Assembly (NCBI RefSeq): GCF_018847975.1
Contig: NZ_CP072597.1
Span: 5,309,001-5,373,000, forward strand
Direction of reading: 5' to 3'
From: Lysobacter sp. K5869
GTDB taxonomy: Bacteria; Pseudomonadota; Gammaproteobacteria; Xanthomonadales; Xanthomonadaceae
DNA length: 64,000 nucleotides
Below the pieces are notes generated by a model that ran no database searches, was not told the origin of the DNA, and was given only the letters and a program-made list of their open reading frames with translations. Made by a program: the position numbers and the translations under genes. This document shows, one piece after another, positions 1-8,034 of the stretch (positions are counted from its first letter, which is position 1; the number at the start of each line of letters is the position of its first letter).

Positions 1-300
1 GGTGTACTGCTCGTTGAAGCTGTTGCCGCTGTTGACGGTGAGGCTGCGCAGCAGGTCGGAGACGGTGACCTTGCCGCTCTTCTCGATCTGCGCGCGGTCG
101 AGCACCAGCACCGGATTCACCCCGGCTTCGTCGCTGCGCTTGAGGTTGGTGCCGGTGACCTGCACCGCGTCGAGGGTGACGCCGGGGCCGGCGGCATCGG
201 CCGCGTCGGCGGCCTGCGCCAGCGGCGCGGCCAGGGCGAGCGCGAGCGCCAGCGACAAACGTCGGTAACGCACTTCGGGATTGCGGACGAACGAAGCCAT
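1..300 (-). CDS. TonB-dependent receptor, N-terminal fragment (cut by window edge)
   Basis: This is the first 100 codons of an outer-membrane TonB-dependent receptor; the rest lies beyond the left edge. It begins with an ATG read on the minus strand. The start of the protein looks like a signal peptide: basic residues, then an alanine/leucine stretch ending in APLAQA. It then enters a plug domain with the typical LDAVQVTGTNLKR segment (the usual xxVxVTGxRI-type opening) and the IEKSGKVTVSDLLRSL helix found in receptor plugs. The cargo cannot be told from this part. The upstream region carries only a weak candidate inverted repeat. Family assignment is firm; substrate is unknown. Confidence 0.9.
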   Translation of the reverse strand, partial: MASFVRNPEVRYRRLSLALALALAAPLAQAADAADAAGPGVTLDAVQVTGTNLKRSDEAGVNPVLVLDRAQIEKSGKVTVSDLLRSLTVNSGNSFNEQYT

Positions 301-1107
301 GAAGAGTTCCTGCAAGACGTGGGAGAGGGGAAACGCGAAGAAAAAGCCGGCCCGCGACGGCGTGCGGCCGCCTGCGCCGCGCTGAGCGCGGCACGGTCGT
401 TGGGAGGGGAGAGAGACGAGTGCGGGGTTAACCGCAGGTCGCACGCCGCGCGGGCCGGTGGGAAACGGGTTCGGAGGAGACGGGTCCGAAGAAAACGGAG
501 AGTCGGTTCGGCAGGTTCGGCCGCTTGCGCTTAGCGCATCGGCCTCGCCCGCCCGCTACACATCGCGCGCATTCGCGCGGTCGCGGTCGAGCGCAAGGAC
601 GGGAGGGCGAAGGAGCGGAACGACATGGCGAGGCAACCTTGGAAACCGGGAAACGGAACGGCGGCGTGCGCGAAAGCGCGGCGGTCTCAGCGGCGACACA
701 TAGCCATGCGACACCCACCGGCGAAGCGGCGGTTGGCGGACGGCGAGGAAGTCGGGCTCAGTGCGTTCACGGCGGTGGGATCGGTTGCGGAGGAAGGTCG
801 CGGCGAGGGCCGGCGACGGGGTTTATGTTGCATCGCGATAAAGCGATGTCAATCGAGGCGCGGCCCTGGCGAGTCGCGAAACCGGCGGTCCGCGGGCAGC
901 GGCGCGGACCGCCGGAACTCGCCCTGTTCAGCCGCAACGCCTGCGGCATAAGGCTATGACGGATTCGCGCGTGGCCTCGGCGGCGACCGCGATCGACCCG
1001 CTGGCGCATGAGGCCATGACCGATGGTTATGAAACCTGCGCCCTTGCGGCCCCGGAAATCCGACCCGCGACACGGCAACTGCGCAAAAACCCGCCCGAAG
1101 GCCACCT
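301..1107. other. Gene-free region upstream of the TonB receptor
   Basis: No open frame here reads like a protein: the candidates are arginine/alanine-rich and overlap one another on both strands, as expected by chance at this GC content. The only local structure noted is the interrupted inverted repeat CATCGC-GATAAA-GCGATG at 831-848, set in a comparatively AT-rich stretch, which could be a promoter or operator. It lies about 530 bp from the receptor start, so its link to that gene is a guess. Confidence 0.5.
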
Positions 1108-1370
1108 GTAGGAGCGGCGCGAGCCGCGACCGCGCCGCAGCAATTCCCCGCGAATCCGCGCTATTTCCGTCGTTCCGGCGAAAGCCGGAACCATTTTGAT
1201 TTTGCGTCGTCGCCCAAAGGCTCAGGAGCAACGGCAACCGCAAAATGGATTCCGGCTTTCGCCGGAATGACGGGCACGAGTTCCGGCGTTCGTCGGAATG
1301 ACGGGCACGAGCTCCGGCTTTCGCCGGAATGACGGATACGAGTTCCGGCTTTCGCCGGAATGACGGGCCT
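1108..1370. repeat. GTAG REP followed by a 31-bp tandem array (4 copies)
   Basis: A GTAG-type REP (GTAGGAGCGGCGCGAGCCGC) is followed by one forward copy of the GTCGTTCCGGCGAAAGCCGGAA hairpin. About 50 bp later come four direct copies, exactly 31 bp apart (starting 1247, 1278, 1309, 1340), of the reverse-oriented hairpin (ATTCCGGC TTTC GCCGGAAT plus a GACGGGCACGA linker). Forward and reverse copies can pair over more than 20 bp through an ATTTTGATTTTGC...GCAAAAT inner arm. Confidence 0.85.
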
Positions 1371-1695
1371 GGGGCTGCGGGCTTCGAGGACGAAGGCTTC
1401 AGGACTTCGGGACGCGACTGCAGAGCCACGGGGCGGCGATGGCTAGCGACCGCGGCAGCGCCGCAACAGGCCGGTCGCTTTACCCGGCATGCCGGTTGCC
1501 TTGACCGCCAAACCGCCCACGAAGCAAACCCGCCGTCGCCGCCCCGCGCCGCGCGGCCCACACCCTGCGGCCCGCGCCGCCACGCCCCGGCGCGGTCGCC
1601 CATCCGCCCCGACCAATGACCCATGCAGCGGTCATCCCCATGCCCTATCCTGCGCGCCAACCGGCCTCCGGCCGTCCCACGCCCCGAGATTCCTC

Positions 1696-3537
1696 ATGCG
1701 TTCGCCGCATCGCACCTCGCTCGTCCTCGCCCTGTCCGCTTCCCTGCTGGCCCTGTCCATGACCGCCTGCAAGCCGCACGACGCCAACGCCCCCGCCGCC
1801 GCCAGCGCGCCCGCGCAGGCCGCGACGGTCGCCGCCGATCCGGCCGTGGACGCGGCCTTCGCCGAAGTGTCCAAGCACTGGCTCGACGGGGTGATGAAGA
1901 TCAACCCGATCGCCGCGACCCAGATCGGCGATCACCGCTACGACGGCGAGATCGACGACCTCAGCGCGCCGGGCCGCCAGCACCAGCTCGACTTCAGCAA
2001 GAAGCTGCTCGGCGAACTCGACGCGATCGACGCGACCAAGCTGTCGCGCGAGAACCAGGTCGACGCGCTGATCCTGCGCAACCGCCTGCAAGCCGACATC
2101 TGGAATCTGCAGACCCTGCAGAGCTGGGCCTGGGATCCGCAGGTCTACAGCGGCCTGGCTGGCGATGCGATCTACAACCTGATGGCGCGCGAGTTCGCGC
2201 CGATGCCGCAGCGCCTGCAGTCGGCGACCGAACGCATGGAGAAGATCCCGCAGATCTTCGCCCAGGCCCGCGCCAACCTGGATCCGGCGCGGGTGCCGAA
2301 GATCCACGCCGAGACCGTGGCCAAGCAGAACGCCGGCGTGCTGAGCCTGATCGACACCTTCATCGTGCCCAACGCCGGCCAGCTCAAGGGCGAACAGCGC
2401 AAGCGCCTGGACGCCGCCGTCGCCGGCCTGCGCAAGGCCGTGGCCGAACAACAGACGTGGCTCGACAAGACCTTGGTGCCCAACGCCAAGGGCGATTTCC
2501 GCATCGGCCAGACCCTGTACGACGAGAAGCTGAAGTTCTCGCTCAACTCCTCGCTGTCGCGCGCGCAGATCATGCAGCGCGCCAAGGCCGAGCTGGCGCG
2601 CGTGCGCGGCGAGATGTACGCGATCGCGCAGAAGGAACTCAAGGGCAAGCCGAACGCGCCGGCGCTGCCGGACAAGCCCACGCCCGAGCAGCAGCAGGCC
2701 GCGATCGAGGCCGCGCTGGAGTTGGCGTACGCCGACAAGGCGCCGCGCGACCAGGTCGTCGACTTCGCCAAGCAAACCCTCGCCCAGGCCACCGAGTTCA
2801 CCCGCGCCAAGCATCTGGTGACCGTGCCCGACGCGCCGGTCAAGGTGATCCTGATGCCGGAGTTCCAGCGCGGCGTGGCCTTGGCCTATTGCGACTCGCC
2901 CGGCCCGCTCGACAAGGGCCTGGACACCTACTACGCGATCTCGCCGATTCCCGACGACTGGAACGACGCGCAGGTGAACTCGTTCCTGCGCGAATACAAC
3001 ACGCGCATGATCCACCTGCTGTCGATCCACGAAGCCATGCCGGGCCATTACCTGGAAGGCGCGCATTCGGCCAAGGCGCCGTCCACGCTGCGCGCGGTGC
3101 TGCGCTCGGGCGTGTTCGCCGAAGGCTGGGCGGTCTACACCGAGGACCTGATGGCCGACTCGGGCTATCTCGACAACGACCCGCTGTTCCGTCTGGTCCA
3201 ACTCAAGTTCTACCTGCGCAGCATCGGCAACGCGATCCTCGACCAGGGCGTGCAGGTCGAGGACTGGAGCCGCGAGCAGGCGATGGACTTCATGACCCGG
3301 CAGACCTTCCAGCAAGAGCGCGAAGCCGCCGGCAAGTGGGTGCGGGCGCAGCTGACCTCGGCGCAGCTGCCGACCTACTTCGTCGGCGCGCAGGAACACT
3401 TCGACATGCGTCGCGCGGTGGAGGAGAAGCTCGGTCCGAAGTTCGAGATCAAGGCGTACCACGACCAAGTGCTGTCGTACGGCGCGCCGCCGGTGCGGTT
3501 CGTGCGCGAGTTGATGTTGGACGAGCCGATTCGTTGA
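1696..3537 (+). CDS. DUF885 family lipoprotein, putative metallopeptidase
   Basis: A 613-residue secreted protein of the DUF885 family, which is thought to contain zinc metallopeptidase-like enzymes of the cell envelope. I chose the ATG giving MRSPHRTSLVLALSASLLAL because it starts a signal peptide; the frame is open about 200 bp further upstream but that extension is arginine/proline-rich noise. MTAC at residues 22-25 looks like a lipobox, so the protein is probably a lipoprotein lipidated on Cys25. The family motif HEAMPGH is at residues 445-451, followed by EGWAVYTE around residue 476; these supply the likely metal ligands and catalytic glutamate. A clear hairpin terminator follows the stop. 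Its physiological substrate is unknown. Confidence 0.88.
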   Translation: MRSPHRTSLVLALSASLLALSMTACKPHDANAPAAASAPAQAATVAADPAVDAAFAEVSKHWLDGVMKINPIAATQIGDHRYDGEIDDLSAPGRQHQLDFSKKLLGELDAIDATKLSRENQVDALILRNRLQADIWNLQTLQSWAWDPQVYSGLAGDAIYNLMAREFAPMPQRLQSATERMEKIPQIFAQARANLDPARVPKIHAETVAKQNAGVLSLIDTFIVPNAGQLKGEQRKRLDAAVAGLRKAVAEQQTWLDKTLVPNAKGDFRIGQTLYDEKLKFSLNSSLSRAQIMQRAKAELARVRGEMYAIAQKELKGKPNAPALPDKPTPEQQQAAIEAALELAYADKAPRDQVVDFAKQTLAQATEFTRAKHLVTVPDAPVKVILMPEFQRGVALAYCDSPGPLDKGLDTYYAISPIPDDWNDAQVNSFLREYNTRMIHLLSIHEAMPGHYLEGAHSAKAPSTLRAVLRSGVFAEGWAVYTEDLMADSGYLDNDPLFRLVQLKFYLRSIGNAILDQGVQVEDWSREQAMDFMTRQTFQQEREAAGKWVRAQLTSAQLPTYFVGAQEHFDMRRAVEEKLGPKFEIKAYHDQVLSYGAPPVRFVRELMLDEPIR

Positions 3538-3576
3538 GGATCGGCCATCGGCTGAGAGCCGGTCATCGGTCGAAGC

Positions 3577-3606
3577 AAAAAGGCGCGGGCTCTCCCGCGC
3601 CTTTTT
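3577..3606 (+). terminator. Rho-independent terminator after the DUF885 gene
   Basis: AAAAAGGCGCGGG-CTCT-CCCGCGCCTTTTT: an 8-bp GC stem (GGCGCGGG/CCCGCGCC) with a four-base loop, flanked by A and T runs, 40 bp past the stop codon. The flanking A and T tracts mean it could work in both directions. Confidence 0.9.
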
Positions 3607-3643
3607 CGTTGGCGGCTGCCGGCGTTTTCGGCTGTCGGCCACT

Positions 3644-4117
3644 GTAGGAGCGGCGCGAGCCGGGACCAACCGCAGCGACGAAGCCCCCGCCGCCCCATCC
3701 CGAAGCCCCGAAGCCCGAAAACCCAAACCCCAAACCCCAAACCCAAAGCCGCGCACTCCTCACCCCGTCATTCCGGCGAAAGCCGGAATCCATTTTGATT
3801 TTGCTCCGCCGCCAAGACGACGCGAGAGCAAAGACAACAGCAAAATGGATTCCGGCTTTCGCCAGAATGACGGGCACGGATTCTGGCTTCCGCCGGAATG
3901 GCGGGCACGGGTTCCGGCTTCCGCCGGAATGACGGGTACGGGTTCCGGCTTTCGCTGGAATGGCGGGTACGGATTCCGGCTTCTGCCGGAATGACGAGCA
4001 CGGATTCTGGCTTCTGCCGGAATGACGGGCACGGATTCCGGCTTCTGCCGGAATGACGGGCATAGGCAGGATTCGCGGAAGTTGCATCGGCGCGGTCGCG
4101 GCTCACGCCGCTCCTAC
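3644..4117. repeat. Nested repeat block: outer GTAG REP pair around a 31-bp minisatellite (7 copies)
   Basis: An outer inverted pair of GTAG REPs (3644-3667 and 4091-4117) encloses another repeat family. Inside is one forward GTCATTCCGGCGAAAGCCGG hairpin at about 3766, then seven direct copies of a reverse-oriented unit at exact 31-bp spacing (3847, 3878, 3909, 3940, 3971, 4002, 4033). Copies differ by a few substitutions, some paired across the stem and some not. Between the outer REP and the inner block is a short CCCCAAA/CCCAAA run (about 3718-3748). No gene is present. Confidence 0.88.
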
Positions 4118-4143
4118 AGGGAGGCTCCGAAGTTACGCCGCGA

Positions 4144-5229
4144 TCAGGCGAACACTTCGCGCGCTGCGCCGAACGCTTCGAAGAACTCCTGCACCTCGCC
4201 GCAACGCCCCGCGTCGTAGCCCGCGAGCTTGCCCAGTTCGTCGCGAAACCGCTCGCTGCGCAGGATCGCCAAGGTCTCGCCCAACGCCGGCGATTCCAAG
4301 GTGCTAGCGCGGGCCAAAAAGAAATAGTGCTCGGTCGCCACCGGCACGAATTCCAATCCATACCGCCGCGCCGGCGTTTCCAGACCGAAGCCGGCATCGG
4401 CCATGCCGCTGGCGACATACGCCGCGACCGCGGCGTGAGTCAGCTCGTCGATGCCGCAGCCGCGCACCTCGCGGATCGAATGCCCCAGCCGCGCCAGCAT
4501 CCGCTCCAACAACAAGCGCGCGCCGGAACCGGGCTGGCGATGGATGAAGCGCACGTCCGCGCGCAGCAGATCGGGCAGCGCGCGGATGCGCTTGGGATTG
4601 CCCGGCGCGAGGATCAGGCCGATCCGGCGCGTGGCCAGATGCAGCACGCGGTCGCCGTGCGGGTCGATGCGTTCGGCGTAATGGGCGAGGATGTCGCGCT
4701 CGAATTCGCCGATCGGCAAATGCACGCCGGCCAGATCGCAGGCGCCGATGCGCAGCGCGTCGAGGGCTTCGCTGGGGCTGCGGTACTTCAGGTCGATGCC
4801 GGCGTCGGCCTCGTCGAGAAACCGGCGCAAGGTTTCGACCGCGAAGCCGTGCGCGGCGTGCACGCGCGGCGGCGCGGCCTGGGCGCTGAGCGCGCGGCCG
4901 AGTTCGACCTCCACTTCCGAGGCCAGACTGTCCAGCGTCGGCGCCAGCCGCGCGGCGATGCGCTGCTCGGCCCACACCAGACGCTCGCCCAGCGGCGTCA
5001 GCCGCGCGCCGCGGCCGCGCGCCATGCGCAGCAGCGGCGCGCCGAACAGCGCCTGCGAATCCTGCAGCAAGCCCCACGCATAGCGATACGACACGCCCAG
5101 ATCGCGGCAGGCCGCGGCCAGCGAACCGGTCGCGTGCACGCCCAGCAACAGCTCGATCAATTTCGGCGGCAGCGGCCGCCCATCGGCGGCATGAAGCGTC
5201 CATTTGGGTTGGATTTGGACCTTGAACAT
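4144..5229 (-). CDS. ModE-like transcriptional regulator with periplasmic-binding-like sensor domain
   Basis: A 361-residue regulator. Residues about 20-85 form a ModE/LysR-type winged helix (LLLGVHATGSLAAACRDLGV followed by YRYAWGLLQDSQALFG). The C-terminal two thirds resemble the PBP-like substrate-binding domain often fused to ModE-type HTHs (FLDEADAGIDLKYRSPSEALDAL near its start). I chose the ATG giving MFKVQIQPKW; a GTG 57 bp upstream would add an unlikely leader. It is divergent from the transporter-fdhD-molybdoenzyme operon, and a perfect 9-bp palindrome lies between the two genes. It therefore probably controls that operon in response to formate, molybdate or a related ligand. The ligand is inferred from context only. 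Confidence 0.8.
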   Translation of the reverse strand: MFKVQIQPKWTLHAADGRPLPPKLIELLLGVHATGSLAAACRDLGVSYRYAWGLLQDSQALFGAPLLRMARGRGARLTPLGERLVWAEQRIAARLAPTLDSLASEVEVELGRALSAQAAPPRVHAAHGFAVETLRRFLDEADAGIDLKYRSPSEALDALRIGACDLAGVHLPIGEFERDILAHYAERIDPHGDRVLHLATRRIGLILAPGNPKRIRALPDLLRADVRFIHRQPGSGARLLLERMLARLGHSIREVRGCGIDELTHAAVAAYVASGMADAGFGLETPARRYGLEFVPVATEHYFFLARASTLESPALGETLAILRSERFRDELGKLAGYDAGRCGEVQEFFEAFGAAREVFA

Positions 5230-5297
5230 GATCGTCCTCGCACCACGGCGAAACCCGTGCGCACACCCGCTCTGTTCAGGCGTCACGCCAGGGTCAC

Positions 5298-5321
5298 TAA
5301 TCGGCTTTTTGTAGCCGATTA
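5298..5321. promoter_or_regulatory. Palindromic operator candidate in the divergent formate-cluster promoter
   Basis: TAATCGGCT-TTTTGT-AGCCGATTA: perfect 9-bp arms around a 6-bp spacer, in an AT-richer patch between the ModE-like regulator (start 70 bp to the left) and the OFA transporter (start 136 bp to the right). The shape, a palindrome of about 24 bp, fits a dimeric winged-helix regulator. It may control both directions. It could also fold as a hairpin in RNA, but it has no terminator-like T run. Confidence 0.6.
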
Positions 5322-5456
5322 TTAGACTACTCTGCGATATACGACCGCGTCCCGACTGGGTTAGCCTCCCTCCGCAATCAGGGCCATCCCCCGGCTTTAT
5401 GCCCTGAACAGCCTATTTGCAGTCGTCTGCGCAAACGTTTTAAGGGAGGGGTCCGA

Positions 5457-7142
5457 ATGTCCACGAGCCACAGCGCGGCGATCGCCGCACCGCAACCGGC
5501 CACGGAAGGCTTGCTGTCGAAAGAACGCATCGTCGCCAAGCCCGGATTCAACCGCTGGCTGGTGCCGCCGGCGGCGCTGGCGATCCACCTGTGCATCGGC
5601 ATGGCCTACGGCTTCAGCGTGTTCTGGCTGCCGCTGTCCAAAGCCGTGGGCATCGAGCAACCGCTGGAGTGCCCGGCGGACATGGGCTTCTTCGCGCGCA
5701 TGGTCGCCACCGGCTGCGATTGGAAAGTCAGCGCGCTGGGCTGGATGTACACGCTGTTCTTCGTCCTGCTGGGCTGCTCGGCGGCGCTGTGGGGCGGCTG
5801 GCTGGAACGCGCGGGGCCGCGCAAGGCCGGCGTGGTCTCGGCGCTGTGCTGGTGCGGCGGCTTGGTGATCTCGGCCATCGGCATCAAGACCCATCAGATC
5901 TGGCTGCTGTGGCTGGGCTCGGGCGTGATCGGCGGCATCGGCCTGGGGCTGGGCTACATCTCGCCGGTGTCGACCCTGATCAAATGGTTTCCCGACCGCC
6001 GCGGCATGGCCACCGGCATGGCGATCATGGGCTTCGGCGGCGGCGCGATGATCGGCAGCCCGCTCGCCGACGCGCTGATGAAGCGCTTCGCCACCGCCGA
6101 TTCGGTCGGCGTGTTCGAAACCTTCCTGATCCTGGCCGCGGGCTACTTCGTGTTCATGATGGCCGGCGCGTTCGGCTACCGCGTGCCGCCCAGCGGCTGG
6201 CAACCGGCCGGCTGGACGCCGCCGCCGGCCAAGGACAACGCGATGATCACCCAGCAGCACGTGCACGCCAGCAAGGTCTGGGGCATTCCGCAGTTCTGGC
6301 TGCTGTGGGGCGTGCTGTGCCTCAACGTCTCCGCCGGCATCGGCGTGATCGGCATGGCCTCGCCGATGCTGCAGGAAGTGTTCGGCGGCAAGCTGATCGG
6401 CGTCGACGGCGGCATCAAATCGCTCGGCGAGGATCAGCTCAAGGCCATCGCCGCGATCGCCGCCGGCTTCACCGGCCTGCTGAGCCTGTTCAACATCGGC
6501 GGGCGGTTCTTCTGGGCCTCGGCCTCGGATTACCTCGGCCGCAAGCTGACCTACGTGGTGTTCTTCGTGCTCGGCTTCGTGCTGTACGCGTCGGCGCCCT
6601 CGGCCGGTTCGGCCGGCAGCATCGCCGCGTTCGTGGCGATCTGCTGCGTGATCGTGTCGATGTACGGCGGCGGCTTCGCCACGGTGCCGGCGTATCTGGC
6701 CGATCTGTTCGGCACTCAGATGGTCGGCGCGATCCACGGCCGCCTGCTCACCGCCTGGGCCACCGCCGGCATCCTCGGGCCGGTGGTGGTCAACTACATG
6801 CGCGATTACCAGCTCGGCCTGGGCCTGCCGCCTTCGCAGGTCTACAACACCACGATGTATATCCTGGCGGCGATGCTGGTGCTGGGCCTGCTGTGCAATC
6901 TGATGGTGCGGCCGATCGCGCAGAAGCACTTCATGACGCCGGACGAACTGGCGCGCGAAAAAGCGCTGGCCCACGAAAAGACCGGCCGCAACGGCGAGGC
7001 CGCCTACAGCGCCGAGCAGTTGGCCTTGGTCGGCCGCGGCGGCAATCCCGCGCTGGTGTTGGCGGCCTGGGCCGCGGTCGGCATCCCGCTGGCCTGGGGC
7101 ATGTGGGTGACCTTGCAGAAAGCCTTCGTGCTGTTCCACTGA
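5457..7142 (+). CDS. OFA-family MFS transporter (oxalate/formate antiporter type)
   Basis: A 561-residue major facilitator protein of the OFA family, whose known members exchange oxalate, formate or similar monocarboxylates. The hydrophobic profile suggests 12 or more membrane helices. GLGLGYISPVSTLIKWFPDRRGMATGMAIMGF carries the OFA-typical loop after helix 4 and the RRGMATG turn, written here as one span for residues about 160-200. There is a central cytoplasmic stretch around residues 240-325 (PPPAKDN...QHVHASK). The ATG is preceded by a strong GGGAGG ribosome site. It is the first gene of an operon with fdhD only 7 bp downstream, so formate or a formate-yielding acid is the likely substrate. 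Substrate is inferred from neighbours. Confidence 0.85.
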   Translation: MSTSHSAAIAAPQPATEGLLSKERIVAKPGFNRWLVPPAALAIHLCIGMAYGFSVFWLPLSKAVGIEQPLECPADMGFFARMVATGCDWKVSALGWMYTLFFVLLGCSAALWGGWLERAGPRKAGVVSALCWCGGLVISAIGIKTHQIWLLWLGSGVIGGIGLGLGYISPVSTLIKWFPDRRGMATGMAIMGFGGGAMIGSPLADALMKRFATADSVGVFETFLILAAGYFVFMMAGAFGYRVPPSGWQPAGWTPPPAKDNAMITQQHVHASKVWGIPQFWLLWGVLCLNVSAGIGVIGMASPMLQEVFGGKLIGVDGGIKSLGEDQLKAIAAIAAGFTGLLSLFNIGGRFFWASASDYLGRKLTYVVFFVLGFVLYASAPSAGSAGSIAAFVAICCVIVSMYGGGFATVPAYLADLFGTQMVGAIHGRLLTAWATAGILGPVVVNYMRDYQLGLGLPPSQVYNTTMYILAAMLVLGLLCNLMVRPIAQKHFMTPDELAREKALAHEKTGRNGEAAYSAEQLALVGRGGNPALVLAAWAAVGIPLAWGMWVTLQKAFVLFH

Positions 7143-7149
7143 GAAACCG

Positions 7150-8034
7150 ATGAGCGCGAAACCGTCATTGCCCTACAGCCCGCCGGCGCACGGCGACGGC
7201 GCCGTGCGCCGGCGCGTGCGCCGCGTACGCGACGGCGAACTGCGCGAGGCGATGGACGAAGTCGCCGCCGAAGTGCCGGTGGCGCTGGCGTACAACGGCG
7301 AAGCCTTCGCAGTGATGATGGCCACGCCCGACGACATCGCCGACTTCGCGCTCGGGTTTTCGCTCAGCGAAGGCATCGTCGCCGCGCCGGCCGAGTTGGC
7401 GATCGACGAGATCGCGACCTCGCTGGAAGGCATCAGCGTCGCCTTGCGCGTGCCGCCCGAACGCGCCGCCGCGCTGCAAGCGCGCCGGCGCAACCTGCAA
7501 GGCCGCAGCGGCTGCGGCGTGTGCGGCACCGAAAGCATCGAAGCGGTGCTGCGGCCGCCGCCGCGGGTCGGCGACGGCCCGCGCATCGGCGCCGCCGCGC
7601 TGCAGCGCGCGCTGCGCGAACTGCGCCGCAGCCAACCGCTCAACGCGCTCACCGGCGCCACCCACGCCGCCGCCTGGGCCGACGCCGACGGCGCGTTGCG
7701 CTTCGTGCGCGAGGACGTCGGCCGCCACAACGCGCTCGACAAACTGATCGGCGCGATGGCCGCGGCCGGCGCCGATCCGCAGCGCGGCTTCTGCGTGGTC
7801 ACCAGCCGCGCCAGTTACGAGATGGCGATGAAGGCCGCGCAGGCCGGCATCGCCCTGCTCGCCGCGATCTCGGCGCCGACCGCGCTGGCGATCGCCCTGG
7901 CCGACAGCTGCGGCCTGACCTTGATCGGCTTCGCCCGCGACGACGGGCACGCCGTCTACACCCATCCGCAGCGGTTGCAGGACGACGACGCCGTCGCCGC
8001 GCCGCGCGTCACGGACCTTCCCGATGAGCGATAA
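7150..8034 (+). CDS. fdhD: Formate dehydrogenase accessory sulfurtransferase FdhD
   Basis: A 294-residue FdhD homologue. FdhD passes sulfur from IscS to the molybdenum cofactor and is needed for active formate dehydrogenases. The conserved SGCGVCG motif places the sulfur-carrying cysteines at Cys122 and Cys125, nearly the same numbering as in E. coli. EDVGRHNALDKLIG (about residues 190-203) and TSRASYEM are further family signatures. It starts 7 bp after the transporter and its last 11 bp overlap the molybdoenzyme start, so the three are translationally coupled. This supports the neighbouring oxidoreductase being a true formate-dehydrogenase-like enzyme. Confidence 0.95.
   Translation: MSAKPSLPYSPPAHGDGAVRRRVRRVRDGELREAMDEVAAEVPVALAYNGEAFAVMMATPDDIADFALGFSLSEGIVAAPAELAIDEIATSLEGISVALRVPPERAAALQARRRNLQGRSGCGVCGTESIEAVLRPPPRVGDGPRIGAAALQRALRELRRSQPLNALTGATHAAAWADADGALRFVREDVGRHNALDKLIGAMAAAGADPQRGFCVVTSRASYEMAMKAAQAGIALLAAISAPTALAIALADSCGLTLIGFARDDGHAVYTHPQRLQDDDAVAAPRVTDLPDER

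Noticed and set aside
767..1660. Long minus-strand frame of 297 codons upstream of the DUF885 gene
   Set aside because: It reads through the 31-bp repeat array (RRKPESV-like peptide repeats) and has no recognisable domain; it is repeat translation plus chance open frame at high GC.
1645..3756. 703-codon minus-strand frame opposite the DUF885 gene
   Set aside because: It lies antisense to a clear metallopeptidase-like gene and is made of arginine/valine/leucine-rich noise, the usual third-position GC shadow.
3847..4063. CRISPR array
   Set aside because: The repeats are 31 bp but directly adjacent, with no unique spacers, and no cas genes are nearby. It is a minisatellite of REP hairpins.
5397..7139. 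580-codon minus-strand frame opposite the OFA transporter
   Set aside because: Histidine/arginine/glutamine-rich antisense shadow of a real membrane transporter with a good ribosome site.
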